A stretch of DNA of 64,000 nt, taken from NCBI RefSeq assembly GCF_004362525.1, contig NZ_SNXS01000002.1:558001-622000 (forward strand), given 5' to 3'. How positions within the stretch are numbered: the first letter of the stretch is position 1; each line of letters starts with the position of its first letter. The notes under the pieces were generated by a model. That model saw only the letters and a list, made by a program, of their open reading frames with translations. It had not been told where the DNA came from and made no database searches. The stretch comes from Roseateles toxinivorans. Lineage in GTDB: Bacteria; Pseudomonadota; Gammaproteobacteria; Burkholderiales; Burkholderiaceae_C. Shown piece by piece: positions 17,397-26,458 of the stretch. The translations under genes and the position numbers were made by a program.

Positions 17397-19793
17397 TCAG
17401 ACCACCTTGCCCAGCGCCCGCAGTATCTTCTCCGGTGTGAAGGGCTGCGAGAACACCGCCGCGTTCAAGGGCTGCAAGGCGTTGTTGATCGCATTCATCA
17501 CCGCCGCCGGCGCGCCGGCCGTGCCGGCCTCGCCGGCGCCCTTGGCACCAAGCTTGGAGCTGGTGGTGGGTGTCTGCACATGGGCAACGACGATGTCGGG
17601 CATCTCGCCGGACATGGGCACCAGGTAGTCGGCCATGCTGCCGTTGAGCAGCTGGCCGCTGGCGTCGTACAGGCATTCCTCGAACAGCGCGCCGCCTATG
17701 CCCTGGACGATGGCGCCGCGCATCTGCTCGTCGACCAGCATTGGGTTGATGACGCGGCCGCAGTCCTCCACCGCCCAGTGCTTGAGCAGCTTGACGAAGC
17801 CGGTCTCGATGTCGACCTCGACATAGGACACCTGCACGCCGTTGGTGAAGATGAAGGGGTAGTCGCGCTGGGCGTAGTGGCGCGTCACCATCAGCTCGGG
17901 GGTGAAGCCGGGCGGCAGGGTGTCGGGCCGGAAGTAGGCAACGCGACCCAGCTCGGCCAGCGGCAGCAGCGCCGCGCCCGAATCGAGGTCGATGATCTCG
18001 TCGCGCTTCACGGCCAGCTCGCCGGCCTCGCGGTTCAGGATCACGGCCGCGACCTTGAGGATATTGGCCTGCAGCGCCAGGCCGGCCTGCAGCACCGCCT
18101 CGCCGCCGATGCCCGCGCCGCGTGAGGCCCAGGTGCCGCCGCCGTAAGGCGTGACGTCGGTGTCGCCGGTGACGACGCGGACTTTGTCCATCGCCACGCC
18201 GACGGCATCGGCCGCGATCTGCGCAAAGATGCCCTCGGCCCCCTGGCCCTGCTCGCCGACGCTGCACAGCACGGTGATCGCGCCGGTGGGCTCCAGCCGG
18301 ATGGTGGCGCCATCCTGTGCCGCGATGCGGGCGCCGCCGACGCCGTAGAAGGCCGCGCCGGGATTGGTCAGCTCGATCAGCGCCGCAAAGCCGATGCCGC
18401 GATAGACGCCCCTGTCGCGCAGCGCCGCCTGCTCGGCCAGCAGTGCCGGGTAGTCGATCAGTGCCTCCATCTTGCGCAGGCACTCCTCGTGAGACAGCAC
18501 TTCGAGCTTGATGCCCGAGGCGCCGGCGGTCGGGTAGGCATCGTCAGGGATGACATTGCGCTGGCGAAAGACCAGCGCATCCATGCCCAGCTTGGCGGCG
18601 GCCAGATCGACCAGGCCCTCGGTCACCGCGCAGGCGATCGGGTGGCCCACGCCGCGGTACTGGCAGGTCGGCGGCTTGTTCAGGAACACCACCTTCAAGT
18701 TGGCACGGTACTGCTGATGCTTGTAGGGCCCACCGGTCAGGTTGACGACCTGATTGCCCTCGATCGCGCTGGTGCGCGGGAACATCGAGTAGGGGCCGAT
18801 GCCGGTCAGGTCGTCGATCTCGAAGGCAAGGATGTCGCCGGCCTTGCTGGCCGCGATACGGCCATGGATGCGGTGCTCGCGCGCATGGATGTCGCTGGTG
18901 AAGGACTCCAGCCGGTCGGCGACGAACTTGACCGGGCGCTTCAGCAGCATGGACACGGCCACGGTCGCGAAGTCGTCCGGATAGGCGTGGACCTTGATGC
19001 CGAACGAGCCGCCAACGTCCTTGCAGATCACCCGCACCGCCGACTCGGCCAGGCCGAACTGGCGGGCATACAGGTCCTGCATCATGTGCGGCGCCTGCTG
19101 CGAGTGGTAGACGGTCAGCCGCTGCTCGCCGGGGTTCCAGTCGGCGATCTGGCAGCGGGGCTCCAGGGTCACGCCGGTGTGGCGGCCGAAGTGGAAGGTG
19201 GCCTCGGCGACCACGTCGGCGGCGGCGAAGGCGGCGTCGACGCCGCCGGTGTCCAGGCTGCGCGTGAAGCACAGGTTGTCGCCCAGTTCGGGGTGGATGA
19301 CGGGCGTGCCGGCGGCCAGCGAGGTTTCCATCTCGGTGGTGGCGGGCAGCGCCTCCCACTCGACCTGCAGGTATTGCAGCGCGTCTTCGGCCTGGGCGCG
19401 GGTCTCGGCCACGATGGCCACCACCGGCTCGCCCTGCCAGCAGGCGCGCTCCATCGCCAGCGGGTACTGCGGCGCCGACTTCATGCCGGCCAGATGGCCC
19501 AGCGTCGCGACCCAGGGCTTGCAGATCGTGGCCACATCGGCGCCGTCGAAGATGCCCAGCACGCCGGGCATCAGCCGGGCGTACTCGCGCTGGACGGCGA
19601 CGATGCGGCAGTGCGCTACCGGCGAGCGCCAGTAGACGACATGGGCCATGCGCGGCAGCTTGATGTCATCGACATAGGTGCCGCGGCCCTCGACCAGGCG
19701 GCGCGCGCCGGGCCGGCTGACGGCCGCGCCGATGTAGCGCGGGTCGTCGGTGATCGGCCGCAGCTCGGGTGGGTGCTTCTCGGGGGCGTTCAT
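17397..19793 (-). CDS. molybdopterin-binding large subunit of a xanthine dehydrogenase/aldehyde oxidase-family hydroxylase
   Basis: A 798-residue molybdenum-hydroxylase large subunit. The N-terminal part carries the RLVEGRGTYVDD region of the a/b hammerhead domain. Two molybdopterin-binding domains follow with FGIKVHAYPDD, and the active-site loop QYRGVGHP resembles form-II/aldehyde-oxidase-like proteins rather than the AYRCSFR loop of genuine CO dehydrogenase. The catalytic Glu is about residue 755 in KGAGEAGTAGAP. These enzymes hydroxylate N-heterocycles, purines, aromatic acids or aldehydes using water. The start overlaps the iron-sulfur subunit stop by ATGA. The substrate is unknown. Confidence 0.9.
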   Translation of the reverse strand: MNAPEKHPPELRPITDDPRYIGAAVSRPGARRLVEGRGTYVDDIKLPRMAHVVYWRSPVAHCRIVAVQREYARLMPGVLGIFDGADVATICKPWVATLGHLAGMKSAPQYPLAMERACWQGEPVVAIVAETRAQAEDALQYLQVEWEALPATTEMETSLAAGTPVIHPELGDNLCFTRSLDTGGVDAAFAAADVVAEATFHFGRHTGVTLEPRCQIADWNPGEQRLTVYHSQQAPHMMQDLYARQFGLAESAVRVICKDVGGSFGIKVHAYPDDFATVAVSMLLKRPVKFVADRLESFTSDIHAREHRIHGRIAASKAGDILAFEIDDLTGIGPYSMFPRTSAIEGNQVVNLTGGPYKHQQYRANLKVVFLNKPPTCQYRGVGHPIACAVTEGLVDLAAAKLGMDALVFRQRNVIPDDAYPTAGASGIKLEVLSHEECLRKMEALIDYPALLAEQAALRDRGVYRGIGFAALIELTNPGAAFYGVGGARIAAQDGATIRLEPTGAITVLCSVGEQGQGAEGIFAQIAADAVGVAMDKVRVVTGDTDVTPYGGGTWASRGAGIGGEAVLQAGLALQANILKVAAVILNREAGELAVKRDEIIDLDSGAALLPLAELGRVAYFRPDTLPPGFTPELMVTRHYAQRDYPFIFTNGVQVSYVEVDIETGFVKLLKHWAVEDCGRVINPMLVDEQMRGAIVQGIGGALFEECLYDASGQLLNGSMADYLVPMSGEMPDIVVAHVQTPTTSSKLGAKGAGEAGTAGAPAAVMNAINNALQPLNAAVFSQPFTPEKILRALGKVV

Positions 19794-20281
19794 GCGGACA
19801 CTCCGGCGGCGCGGCGGCTGGCCTGCACATCGCAGATCGCATCGACGATGGCCTGGTAGCCGGTGCAGCGGCAGTAGTTGCCGGAGATCCAGGCGCGCAC
19901 CTGCTCGCGCGAGGCATTCGGCCGCGTGTCCAGCAGCTCGGCGGCGGCCATCAGCATGCCCGAGGTGCAGTAGCCGCATTGCAAGGCGTTGCGGGCGACG
20001 AAGGCGTCCTGCAGATCGCGTACGGTGCCGCCCTCGGTCAGTCCTTCGACGGTCTCGATCGCCCGGCCGTCGGCCTGCACCGCCAGTACCAGGCAGCCTC
20101 GCACGACCTGGCCGTCCAGCCTGACCGTGCAGGCGCCGCAGACGCCGTGCTCGCAGCCCAGGTGCGAGCCGGTCAGGCCCAGGTCCTCGCGCAGAAAGTC
20201 CACCAGATGCTGGCGCGGCGCCACCGCGCAGTGGCGGCTCTCGCCGTTGACGGTGAGATGGATGGTTCGCTTGTCGTCCAT
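19790..20281 (-). CDS. [2Fe-2S] small subunit of the molybdenum hydroxylase
   Basis: A 163-residue CoxS/XdhC-type iron-sulfur subunit with two clusters. The plant-ferredoxin-like cluster is bound by CEHGVCGAC plus a later Cys in VVRGC. The C-terminal four-helix domain cluster is bound by QCGYCTSGM and NYCRCTGY. It passes electrons from the molybdenum centre to the FAD subunit. The start at 20281 is chosen because the protein then begins MDDKRTIHLTVNG, typical of the family. Confidence 0.92.
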   Translation of the reverse strand: MDDKRTIHLTVNGESRHCAVAPRQHLVDFLREDLGLTGSHLGCEHGVCGACTVRLDGQVVRGCLVLAVQADGRAIETVEGLTEGGTVRDLQDAFVARNALQCGYCTSGMLMAAAELLDTRPNASREQVRAWISGNYCRCTGYQAIVDAICDVQASRRAAGVSA

Positions 20282-20300
20282 GTTCTTCAAGCTCCAGGGT

Positions 20301-21158
20301 TCAAGCAGCAAGTGCACTTGTGAGCAAGCGGCGGGTCAGCACGCCGGCCAGATGCCGCTTGGTCGCGACCGAGTTCGTCAGATCGGCCAGCGGCTGCAGT
20401 TCGTCCAGCAGCGAGTCCATCAGCGCGCCCAGCTGCATCGTCGTGAACGGCGTGCTTGCGAACAGGGCCTCTGTGCGCCGCGCGCGTATCGGTGTCGTGC
20501 CCAGGCCCAGGAAGGCGAGCTTCAGCTGCCCCAGGCCGCCGGGCACGCTGCGCGCGGCCAACGCCAGGCCGACGATGGCGTAGTCGCCATGGCGGCGTGC
20601 CAGCTCGTCGAAGCGGAACACGTCCGCGGCTTGGGCCAAGGGCAGCTCGCAGGCAATGACCAGCTCGCCCTCGGCCAGCGCCGTGGTGTACAGGTCGAGG
20701 AAGAAGTCCTTGGCGGCAATGCGCCGTTCACCTTGGGCGCCGCGCACCACGACCACGCCGTCCAGCGCGGCCAGGCAGCAGGGCCATTCGGCGGCCGGGT
20801 CGGCATAGGCAATCGAGCCGCCCCAGGTGCCCAGATTGCGGATCGCACGGTGGGCGATGTGGGGCACGGCCAGGCTCAGCAGCGGTGCGTGCTGCGTCAC
20901 CAGCGCCGAGGCCTCGATCTCGCTGTGGGTGACCAGCGCGCCGATGCGCAAGACCTGGCCCTGCACGGAAATGCCTTTCAAGGCCTCGATGGCGGTGATG
21001 TCGATCAGCAGCGCCGGCTCGGAGAGCCGCATGTTCAGCGTCGCCAGCAGGGTCTGGCCGCCGGCCAGCAGCCGGGCTTCGTCGCCATGACTGGCCAACA
21101 GCTCGAACACCGCATCCAGCGAGCGGGGCTTCTGATAATCGAAGGCGGGGGCTTTCAT
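20301..21158 (-). CDS. FAD-binding middle subunit of the molybdenum hydroxylase
   Basis: A 285-residue CoxM-type subunit. FAD-binding signatures are LLAGGQTLLATLNMRL and GTWGGSIAYADPAAEWP, the latter matching the conserved Gly-rich loop. The CO_deh_flav_C domain makes up the C-terminal part. The gene lies between coxG-like and coxS-like genes with short gaps (12 and 19 bases), giving the order G-M-S-L in transcription. Confidence 0.92.
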   Translation of the reverse strand: MKAPAFDYQKPRSLDAVFELLASHGDEARLLAGGQTLLATLNMRLSEPALLIDITAIEALKGISVQGQVLRIGALVTHSEIEASALVTQHAPLLSLAVPHIAHRAIRNLGTWGGSIAYADPAAEWPCCLAALDGVVVVRGAQGERRIAAKDFFLDLYTTALAEGELVIACELPLAQAADVFRFDELARRHGDYAIVGLALAARSVPGGLGQLKLAFLGLGTTPIRARRTEALFASTPFTTMQLGALMDSLLDELQPLADLTNSVATKRHLAGVLTRRLLTSALAA

Positions 21159-21170
21159 GCTGCGCGCTCC

Positions 21171-21782
21171 TCAGTGGCCCAGGGCCTTGGCGATCCAGAA
21201 GCCGAAGGCGGTGGCGGCAGCGCCCAGCGCGAACCAGAGCACGCGCACGCCCTCGCCGGTGGCGGCAACTGGAGGCGCTGTGACGGTTCTGGTGGCTACG
21301 GCAACGGCTTGCGTTTCGGTTGTCAAAGCAGCGGCGGCCACCGGCGCGCCCAGCTGTGCGCTGAAGGCCTGGAAGAACTGGTCGGCCGTCTGCTTGGCCG
21401 AGGCATCGATCATGCGCCCGCCGATCTGCCCCAGCTTGCCGCCCACCGAGGCCTCGGCCGTGTAGCTGAGTCGGGTGCCGTCGCCCTCGCTCGCCAGGCT
21501 CACCGTCGATCGGCCCTTGGCAAACCCGGCCGCGCCGCCCGAGCCCTCGAAGTTCAGCACGCAGCCCTCGTTGGCGCGCACCTCGCTCATCAAGATCTTG
21601 CCGACGAAGCGGGCACGCACCGGTCCCAGCTTGATCAGCACGCGCACATGGGTTTCGGTGGGCGACAGCTGCTTGACTTCCTCGCAACCGGGAATGCTGG
21701 CCAGCAGCACCTGCGGATCGTTCAGCGCCTGCCAGACGCGCTCGCGCGCCGCAGTGATCAGGATGTCGCCGTTCAGTTCCAT
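21171..21782 (-). CDS. CoxG-like SRPBCC protein with C-terminal membrane anchor
   Basis: A 203-residue CoxG-family protein: SRPBCC domain at residues 1-145 (MELNGDILITAARERVWQAL, IPGCEEVKQL, GKLGQIGGRMIDA), an Ala/Thr/Val-rich linker, and a final hydrophobic helix (LWFALGAAATAFGFWIA) for membrane attachment. CoxG-type proteins recruit molybdenum hydroxylases to the membrane and can deliver quinone. The start at 21782 matches the family; the open frame extends upstream into the operator. Confidence 0.88.
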   Translation of the reverse strand: MELNGDILITAARERVWQALNDPQVLLASIPGCEEVKQLSPTETHVRVLIKLGPVRARFVGKILMSEVRANEGCVLNFEGSGGAAGFAKGRSTVSLASEGDGTRLSYTAEASVGGKLGQIGGRMIDASAKQTADQFFQAFSAQLGAPVAAAALTTETQAVAVATRTVTAPPVAATGEGVRVLWFALGAAATAFGFWIAKALGH

Positions 21783-21833
21783 GGCCTGCCTTTTTGAATT
21801 CTGCCGTGTTCTGGGGTTTCCACGGATGATGCT

Positions 21834-21882
21834 ATTTACCATCCGATCAACAATGCTACGCAACGTTGATCAATTGGTAAAT
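21834..21882. promoter_or_regulatory. 49-base nested palindrome, candidate TetR-family operator
   Basis: Two concentric perfect arm pairs share one centre. Outer arms ATTTACCA (21834-21841) and TGGTAAAT (21875-21882) and inner arms GATCAAC (21845-21851) and GTTGATC (21865-21871) are separated by identical 3-base gaps and a 13-base core. It lies between the divergent coxG-like and tetR genes and is AT-rich against a GC-rich background. It probably binds the adjacent TetR regulator and controls both transcription units. Confidence 0.8.
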
Positions 21883-21928
21883 AAGAAAAGCCCCGGACTT
21901 ACCCCAGGCCTAGACCAAGCACCTCGAA

Positions 21929-22636
21929 ATGACGAAGACCCCGCCCGCCGAACCCATTGCCGCACGCAAGCGCCTGTCCACGGCGGAGCGTGAGCAGCAG
22001 ATCGTGCAGGGCGCCATCCGCTTTTTCTCGGACCGCGGTCTGGACGGCCAGCTGCGCGATCTGGCCAAGAACATCGGCGTTACCCACGCGCTGCTGTACC
22101 ACTACTTCCCGACCAAGCAGGCGCTGATCGATCGCGTCTATGTCGAGCTGTTCGAGGGGCTGTGGAAGCCCGAGTGGGAGCAGATCCTCGACGACCCGGC
22201 ACTCGACGCGCACACCAAGTTCACCCGCTTCTATTGCGATTACGCCAAGGCGATCTTCCGGCGCGACTTCGTGCGCATCCTGGTGTTCTCGGGCCTGAGC
22301 GACCGTTACATCCCGGACCGCTTCTTCGTGCTGCTGCGCGAGCGCCTGTTCCCACGCCTGATACGCGAGACGCGCCGCCACTGCGGCGTCGTCAGCCGCG
22401 CCAAGCCCAGTGCCCGCGAGCTGGAGCTGCTGATGGGCCTGCATGGCGGCATCTTCTATATCGGCCTGCGCCGCTGGGTCTACGAGCAGGCGGTGCACGG
22501 GGCCGAGGCCTCCGAGCATGACGAGACCTATATCTGCGACCGTGTGCAGGGCTATCTGCTGTCGGTCAAGGACGTGCTGTACGCCGAAAAGCCCGCCGCC
22601 AAGGCTGCAAAGACCAGCCGAACCAGGAGCGCCTGA
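21929..22636 (+). CDS. TetR/AcrR-family transcriptional regulator
   Basis: A 235-residue TetR protein. Its N-terminal helix-turn-helix reads IVQGAIRFFSDRGLDGQLRD then NIGVTHALLYHYFPTKQALI, with a ligand-binding helical C-terminal domain after that. The last 15 residues are Ala/Lys-rich. It is divergent from the molybdenum-hydroxylase operon and one base ahead of the VOC gene, so it likely represses both directions until the pathway substrate binds. Confidence 0.92.
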   Translation: MTKTPPAEPIAARKRLSTAEREQQIVQGAIRFFSDRGLDGQLRDLAKNIGVTHALLYHYFPTKQALIDRVYVELFEGLWKPEWEQILDDPALDAHTKFTRFYCDYAKAIFRRDFVRILVFSGLSDRYIPDRFFVLLRERLFPRLIRETRRHCGVVSRAKPSARELELLMGLHGGIFYIGLRRWVYEQAVHGAEASEHDETYICDRVQGYLLSVKDVLYAEKPAAKAAKTSRTRSA

Positions 22637-22637
22637 A

Positions 22638-23078
22638 ATGGCATTGACGCTGAACCACTTCTCGATACGCACCACCGACCTCGAATCCAGCCGCGCGTTC
22701 TACGCCGATGTGCTGGGCCTAACGGTGGGCCCGCGCCCGGCGTTCCCGTTCCCGGGCCTGTGGATGTACCGCGGGCCGCACGACGATGTGGCCAATGCCG
22801 TGGTCCACATCATCGGCATCGACCGGAATGATCCCGCAGGGCTGAAGGCCTATCTGGGCGACCGTGACGAGGTGTCGCTGGAGGGCTCGGGCGCCGTCGA
22901 TCACATCGCCTTCTTCGCCGACGGTCTGGCCGCGATGCATGCGCATCTGAAAGCGCGGGCCGTGCCCTTCCGCGAGCGCACCGTGCCGTCCATCGGCCTG
23001 CACCAGCTCTTCCTCGAAGACCCCTCGGGCGTGGTCATCGAGCTGAACTATCCCGCCTCCGAGCAGGCAGGCGGCTGA
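22638..23078 (+). CDS. VOC-superfamily (glyoxalase/extradiol dioxygenase-like) protein
   Basis: A 146-residue vicinal-oxygen-chelate protein with two beta-alpha-beta-beta-beta modules. Likely metal ligands are His7 (LNHFSI), the His of AVDHIAFF and the Glu of GVVIELNYP. VOC proteins include glyoxalases, epimerases, type I extradiol dioxygenases and lyases; the single-domain size argues against a classical two-domain extradiol enzyme. Its location between regulator and flavin monooxygenase points to a step on the hydroxylated ring or its fission product. The ATG at 22638 follows the tetR stop directly. Confidence 0.85.
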   Translation: MALTLNHFSIRTTDLESSRAFYADVLGLTVGPRPAFPFPGLWMYRGPHDDVANAVVHIIGIDRNDPAGLKAYLGDRDEVSLEGSGAVDHIAFFADGLAAMHAHLKARAVPFRERTVPSIGLHQLFLEDPSGVVIELNYPASEQAGG

Positions 23079-23088
23079 GCCACTCACC

Positions 23089-24288
23089 ATGGCCCGCATC
23101 CTGATCGCCGGTGGATCGCTGGGTGGCCTGCTGGCCGCCAATATGCTGCTGCGCGAGGGTCATGAGGTGCAGCTGCTGGAGAAGGCCACCGGCTCGCTGG
23201 ACGGGCGGGGCGCCGGCATCGTCACCCATGCGGCGCTGAACCGGGGGCTGGAGCGTGCCGGCGTCGCCATCGACGACAGCCTGGGCGTGCGCATCGCCTC
23301 GCGGGTGGTGCTCGATGGCGCCGGCGAAGCGGTGGCCAGCCTGGCGCTGCCACAGGTGCTGACCTCCTGGAGCCGGCTCTACGCATTGCTCCACGAGGCC
23401 TTTCCGGCCGAGCGCTACCTGCAGGGCCGAGTCGTGCAGGGCTTCGAGCAGGCGGCCGGGGGCGTGCGCGTCAACTGCGAGTCGGGCGAGCGCTTCGAGG
23501 CCGATCTGCTGATCGCCTCCGACGGCATACGCTCGGCCGTGCGTGCGCAGTGTGCGCCGGAGGTGCAGCCGCAGTACGCCGGCTACATCGCCTGGCGCGG
23601 CGTCTGCGACGAGGCGCTGCTGTCCCGCTTCACGCTCACCAGTGTGTTCGAGCAGTTCGGTTTCGGTTTGCCGGCCGGCGAGCAGCTGATCGGCTATCCG
23701 GTGGCCGGCAGCGGCAATGCCACGGCGCGCGGCCGGCGGCGCTACAACTTCGTCTGGTACCGCGCGGCCGATGAGCAGGTGGCGCTGCCGGCCCTGCTGA
23801 CCGATGCCGATGGCGAGCACCATCCGCTGGGTATTCCACCGCACAAGGTGTCATGGCGCCAGGTGGCGGCGATGCGCGAGGCGGCGCGCGCGCTGCTGGC
23901 GCCGCAGTTCGCCGAGATCATCGAGAAGACCGCCCAGCCCTTTCTGCAGCCAATCTACGACGTGCACTCCGAGCGCCTGGCCTTTGGTCGCGTGGCCCTG
24001 ATGGGTGATGCGGCCTTTGTCGCCCGCCCCCATGTGGGCATGGGCGTGACCAAGGCCGCCGAGGACGCGATGGCCCTGGCCGAAAGCATCCGTGAGCACG
24101 GCGCCACCGCCGCTGCCCTGCGCGCCTTCGAGGCCGCACGGCTGCCACCGGGCCAGGCGGTCGTGCAGCGCGCGCGCCGACTGGGTGCCTATATGCAGGC
24201 GCAGGGCAAGCCAGGCGCCGAGGCACGGCGCGACGCCGAGACCGTGCTGCGCGAGACCGCGATCGATCCCGAACACCCACCCACATAG
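23089..24288 (+). CDS. FAD-dependent aromatic hydroxylase-like monooxygenase
   Basis: A 399-residue class A flavoprotein monooxygenase. It has a dinucleotide-binding start ILIAGGSLGGLLAANML (GxGxxG variant), the LLIASDGIRSAVR motif (DG fingerprint) and RVALMGDAAFVARPHVGMG (GD fingerprint). The pattern and the APPL/PHKV regions are closest to 2,6-dihydroxypyridine hydroxylase-like and 6-hydroxynicotinate-like enzymes, a resemblance recalled from motifs rather than tested. Together with a molybdenum hydroxylase this suggests sequential hydroxylation of an N-heteroaromatic or other aromatic ring. A 10-base gap follows the VOC gene. Confidence 0.85.
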   Translation: MARILIAGGSLGGLLAANMLLREGHEVQLLEKATGSLDGRGAGIVTHAALNRGLERAGVAIDDSLGVRIASRVVLDGAGEAVASLALPQVLTSWSRLYALLHEAFPAERYLQGRVVQGFEQAAGGVRVNCESGERFEADLLIASDGIRSAVRAQCAPEVQPQYAGYIAWRGVCDEALLSRFTLTSVFEQFGFGLPAGEQLIGYPVAGSGNATARGRRRYNFVWYRAADEQVALPALLTDADGEHHPLGIPPHKVSWRQVAAMREAARALLAPQFAEIIEKTAQPFLQPIYDVHSERLAFGRVALMGDAAFVARPHVGMGVTKAAEDAMALAESIREHGATAAALRAFEAARLPPGQAVVQRARRLGAYMQAQGKPGAEARRDAETVLRETAIDPEHPPT

Positions 24289-24325
24289 GTCCGCAGAAGA
24301 CCATCCCTTCCACCAGGAGACAAGC

Positions 24326-25567
24326 ATGAGCCAGCAACCGATAGACACCCGCCGCCGCACCCTGATCGCAGGTGGTGCCGCCGTCGCCGCCTCGCCCTTC
24401 ATGTTCAATATCGCCCGTGCGCAGGGAGCGAACATCAAGATCGGCTTCCCGGTGCCGTTGACCGGCGCGTTCTCGGCCGAGGCCCAGGACCAGGTGCGTG
24501 CTGCCGAGATCGCGATCAAGGACTTCAACGATGCCGGCGGCTTTGGCGGCCGCAAGGCCGAGCTGCTGGTGCGCGATGACAAGCTCAACCCCGGCGAGGC
24601 GGCCACCCGCACGCTGGAGCTGATCGAGAAGGACAAGGTCAACTTCATCGTCGGCTCGCTGTCGGCGGCTACGCAGCTGTCGATCAATGCGGTGGCCCGC
24701 GACCGCAAGGTGCTGTTCAACTCGATCAGCCAGTCGGACGCGATCAACGAGGCCAAGGACTGGAGCCTGTACACCTTTCACGAGGCACTGAACCCGCACC
24801 TGACGGCCGGCGCCGTGGCCCGCTATGCCTTCCCGAAGTTCGGCAAGCGCATCGTCTACCTGACGGCCGACTATGCCTACGGTCACGAGATGGTGCGCGG
24901 CTTCCAGCGCGCCGGTGCGCCGCTGGGCGCGACCACCTTGGCCGACATCCGCCACCCGCTGGGCGTGGCCGACTACTCGGCCTTCCTGCCGCGCATCCAG
25001 GCGCTGAAGCCCGATGTGCTGGTGCTGTGCAACTTCGGCCGCGACCTGGTCAACTCGGCCAAGCAGGTGACCGACTTCGGGTTGAAGGCCAGCACCAAGG
25101 TGATCGCACCGGTGCTGCTCTACACCTCGCGCCAGGCCGGCGGCGCTGATGCCTTCGAGGGCATCATCGGTGGCACGTCCTACTACTGGGGCATGGAAGA
25201 CAAGATCCCGGCCGCCAAGGCCTTCAATGACAAGTTTCGCAAGGCCCATGGTGGCGCCGTGCCGTCCGACTACGGTGCGCTGGGCTATGCCGGCGTGAGG
25301 AGCGTGCTGCAGGCCGTGCTCAACGCCAAGTCGACCGACTCGATGCCGGTCAGCATCGCGCTGCGCCAGCTCAAATACAACTGGTACAAGGGCGATCAGT
25401 TCTATCGCAAGTGCGACCACCAGTCGGTGCAGTCGGTGATCATCGTCGAGTCGAAGTCCAAGAACATGAAGGACAAGTACGACGTGTTCAATGTGCTGTC
25501 CATCGAGGACGCCAACGAGGCCAATCTGCGCAGCTGCGACGAGATGGGCCACAAGATCTCGACCTGA
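24326..25567 (+). CDS. branched-chain-type ABC transporter substrate-binding protein
   Basis: A 413-residue periplasmic ligand-binding protein of the LivJ/Leu-Ile-Val type. The N-terminus has a Tat-like RRRTLIAGGAAVAASP signal. The mature part starts ANIKIGFPVPLTGAFSAE, followed by SLSAATQLSINAVARDRKVLFN and other family blocks. In catabolic loci this family often binds aromatic acids rather than amino acids. The start at 24326 has AGGAGA seven bases ahead. It heads the five-gene importer. Confidence 0.9.
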   Translation: MSQQPIDTRRRTLIAGGAAVAASPFMFNIARAQGANIKIGFPVPLTGAFSAEAQDQVRAAEIAIKDFNDAGGFGGRKAELLVRDDKLNPGEAATRTLELIEKDKVNFIVGSLSAATQLSINAVARDRKVLFNSISQSDAINEAKDWSLYTFHEALNPHLTAGAVARYAFPKFGKRIVYLTADYAYGHEMVRGFQRAGAPLGATTLADIRHPLGVADYSAFLPRIQALKPDVLVLCNFGRDLVNSAKQVTDFGLKASTKVIAPVLLYTSRQAGGADAFEGIIGGTSYYWGMEDKIPAAKAFNDKFRKAHGGAVPSDYGALGYAGVRSVLQAVLNAKSTDSMPVSIALRQLKYNWYKGDQFYRKCDHQSVQSVIIVESKSKNMKDKYDVFNVLSIEDANEANLRSCDEMGHKIST

Positions 25568-25573
25568 ACCACC

Positions 25574-26458
25574 ATGGGCGACATCACCCTCTCGCTGCTG
25601 CTCCTGCAGCTGATGACCGGCATCGCGCTGGGCGCGGTCTACGCGCTCCTGGCGCTGGGCCTGTCATTGATCTTCGGCATGCTCACCGTGGTGAACTTCG
25701 CCCACGGTGCCTTCTTCATGGTCGGCGCGTTTCTGGGCGTCTACTTCCTCGGACTGACCGGCAACTTCTGGTTCAGCCTGCTGCTGACGCCGCTGGCCGT
25801 GGGCGCCATCGGCCTGGTGGCCGAGCGCTTTCTGGTGCGGCCGCTGTACGGGCGCGGCATTGACTATCCGCTGCTGCTGACGTTCGGCCTGTCCTACGTG
25901 ATGATCGAGGCGATGCGGGTGGCCTTCGGCATCGAGGGCGTGGCCACCTCGACACCGCCCGAGCTGCGCGGTGCGGTGAACCTGGGCTTCGGCCACTTCC
26001 CGCTGTACCGGCTGTTCCTGATCGGCGCCACCGCCATCGTGGTGCTAGGCCTGTGGCTGTTCATCGAGAAGACGCGCTTCGGCTTGATCATTCGTGCCGG
26101 TTCGCGCGACCCCGAGATCGTGCGCGTGCTGGGCATAGACATCTCGCGCGTCTGGCTGCTGGTGTTCGGCATCGGCACGGCCATCGCAGGGCTGTCCGGT
26201 GTGCTGGCCGCGCCGACACGGGCGGTCAATCCCGAGATGGGCATCTCGGTGCTGGCCGAGTCCTTTGTCGTCACCGTCGTCGGCGGCATGGGCTCCTTGC
26301 CCGGCGCGGTGGTGGCCGGCCTGCTGGTGGGCGTGGTGTTCAGCATGACCTCGCTGTTCGCGCCGGACCTGGCCGAGCTGTCTATCTTCGTGCTGATGGC
26401 GGTGGTGTTGCTGATCAAGCCCCAGGGCTTCTTCGGCAAAGCGGGGTTGATGAGCTGA
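25574..26458 (+). CDS. branched-chain-type ABC transporter permease (LivH-like)
   Basis: A 294-residue inner-membrane permease with about eight hydrophobic helices. It includes GIALGAVYALLALGLSLIFG at the start, NFAHGAFFMVGAF, and the cytoplasmic coupling segment with ALRA-like FGLIIRAGSRDPEIVRVLGI. It forms the pore with the LivM-like protein. The stop overlaps the next start (TGATG). Confidence 0.93.
   Translation: MGDITLSLLLLQLMTGIALGAVYALLALGLSLIFGMLTVVNFAHGAFFMVGAFLGVYFLGLTGNFWFSLLLTPLAVGAIGLVAERFLVRPLYGRGIDYPLLLTFGLSYVMIEAMRVAFGIEGVATSTPPELRGAVNLGFGHFPLYRLFLIGATAIVVLGLWLFIEKTRFGLIIRAGSRDPEIVRVLGIDISRVWLLVFGIGTAIAGLSGVLAAPTRAVNPEMGISVLAESFVVTVVGGMGSLPGAVVAGLLVGVVFSMTSLFAPDLAELSIFVLMAVVLLIKPQGFFGKAGLMS

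Noticed and set aside
17397-21782. Carbon monoxide dehydrogenase (cox) operon
   Set aside because: The gene set resembles coxGMSL, but the active-site loop reads YRGVGHP instead of the AYRCSFR loop of CO dehydrogenase.
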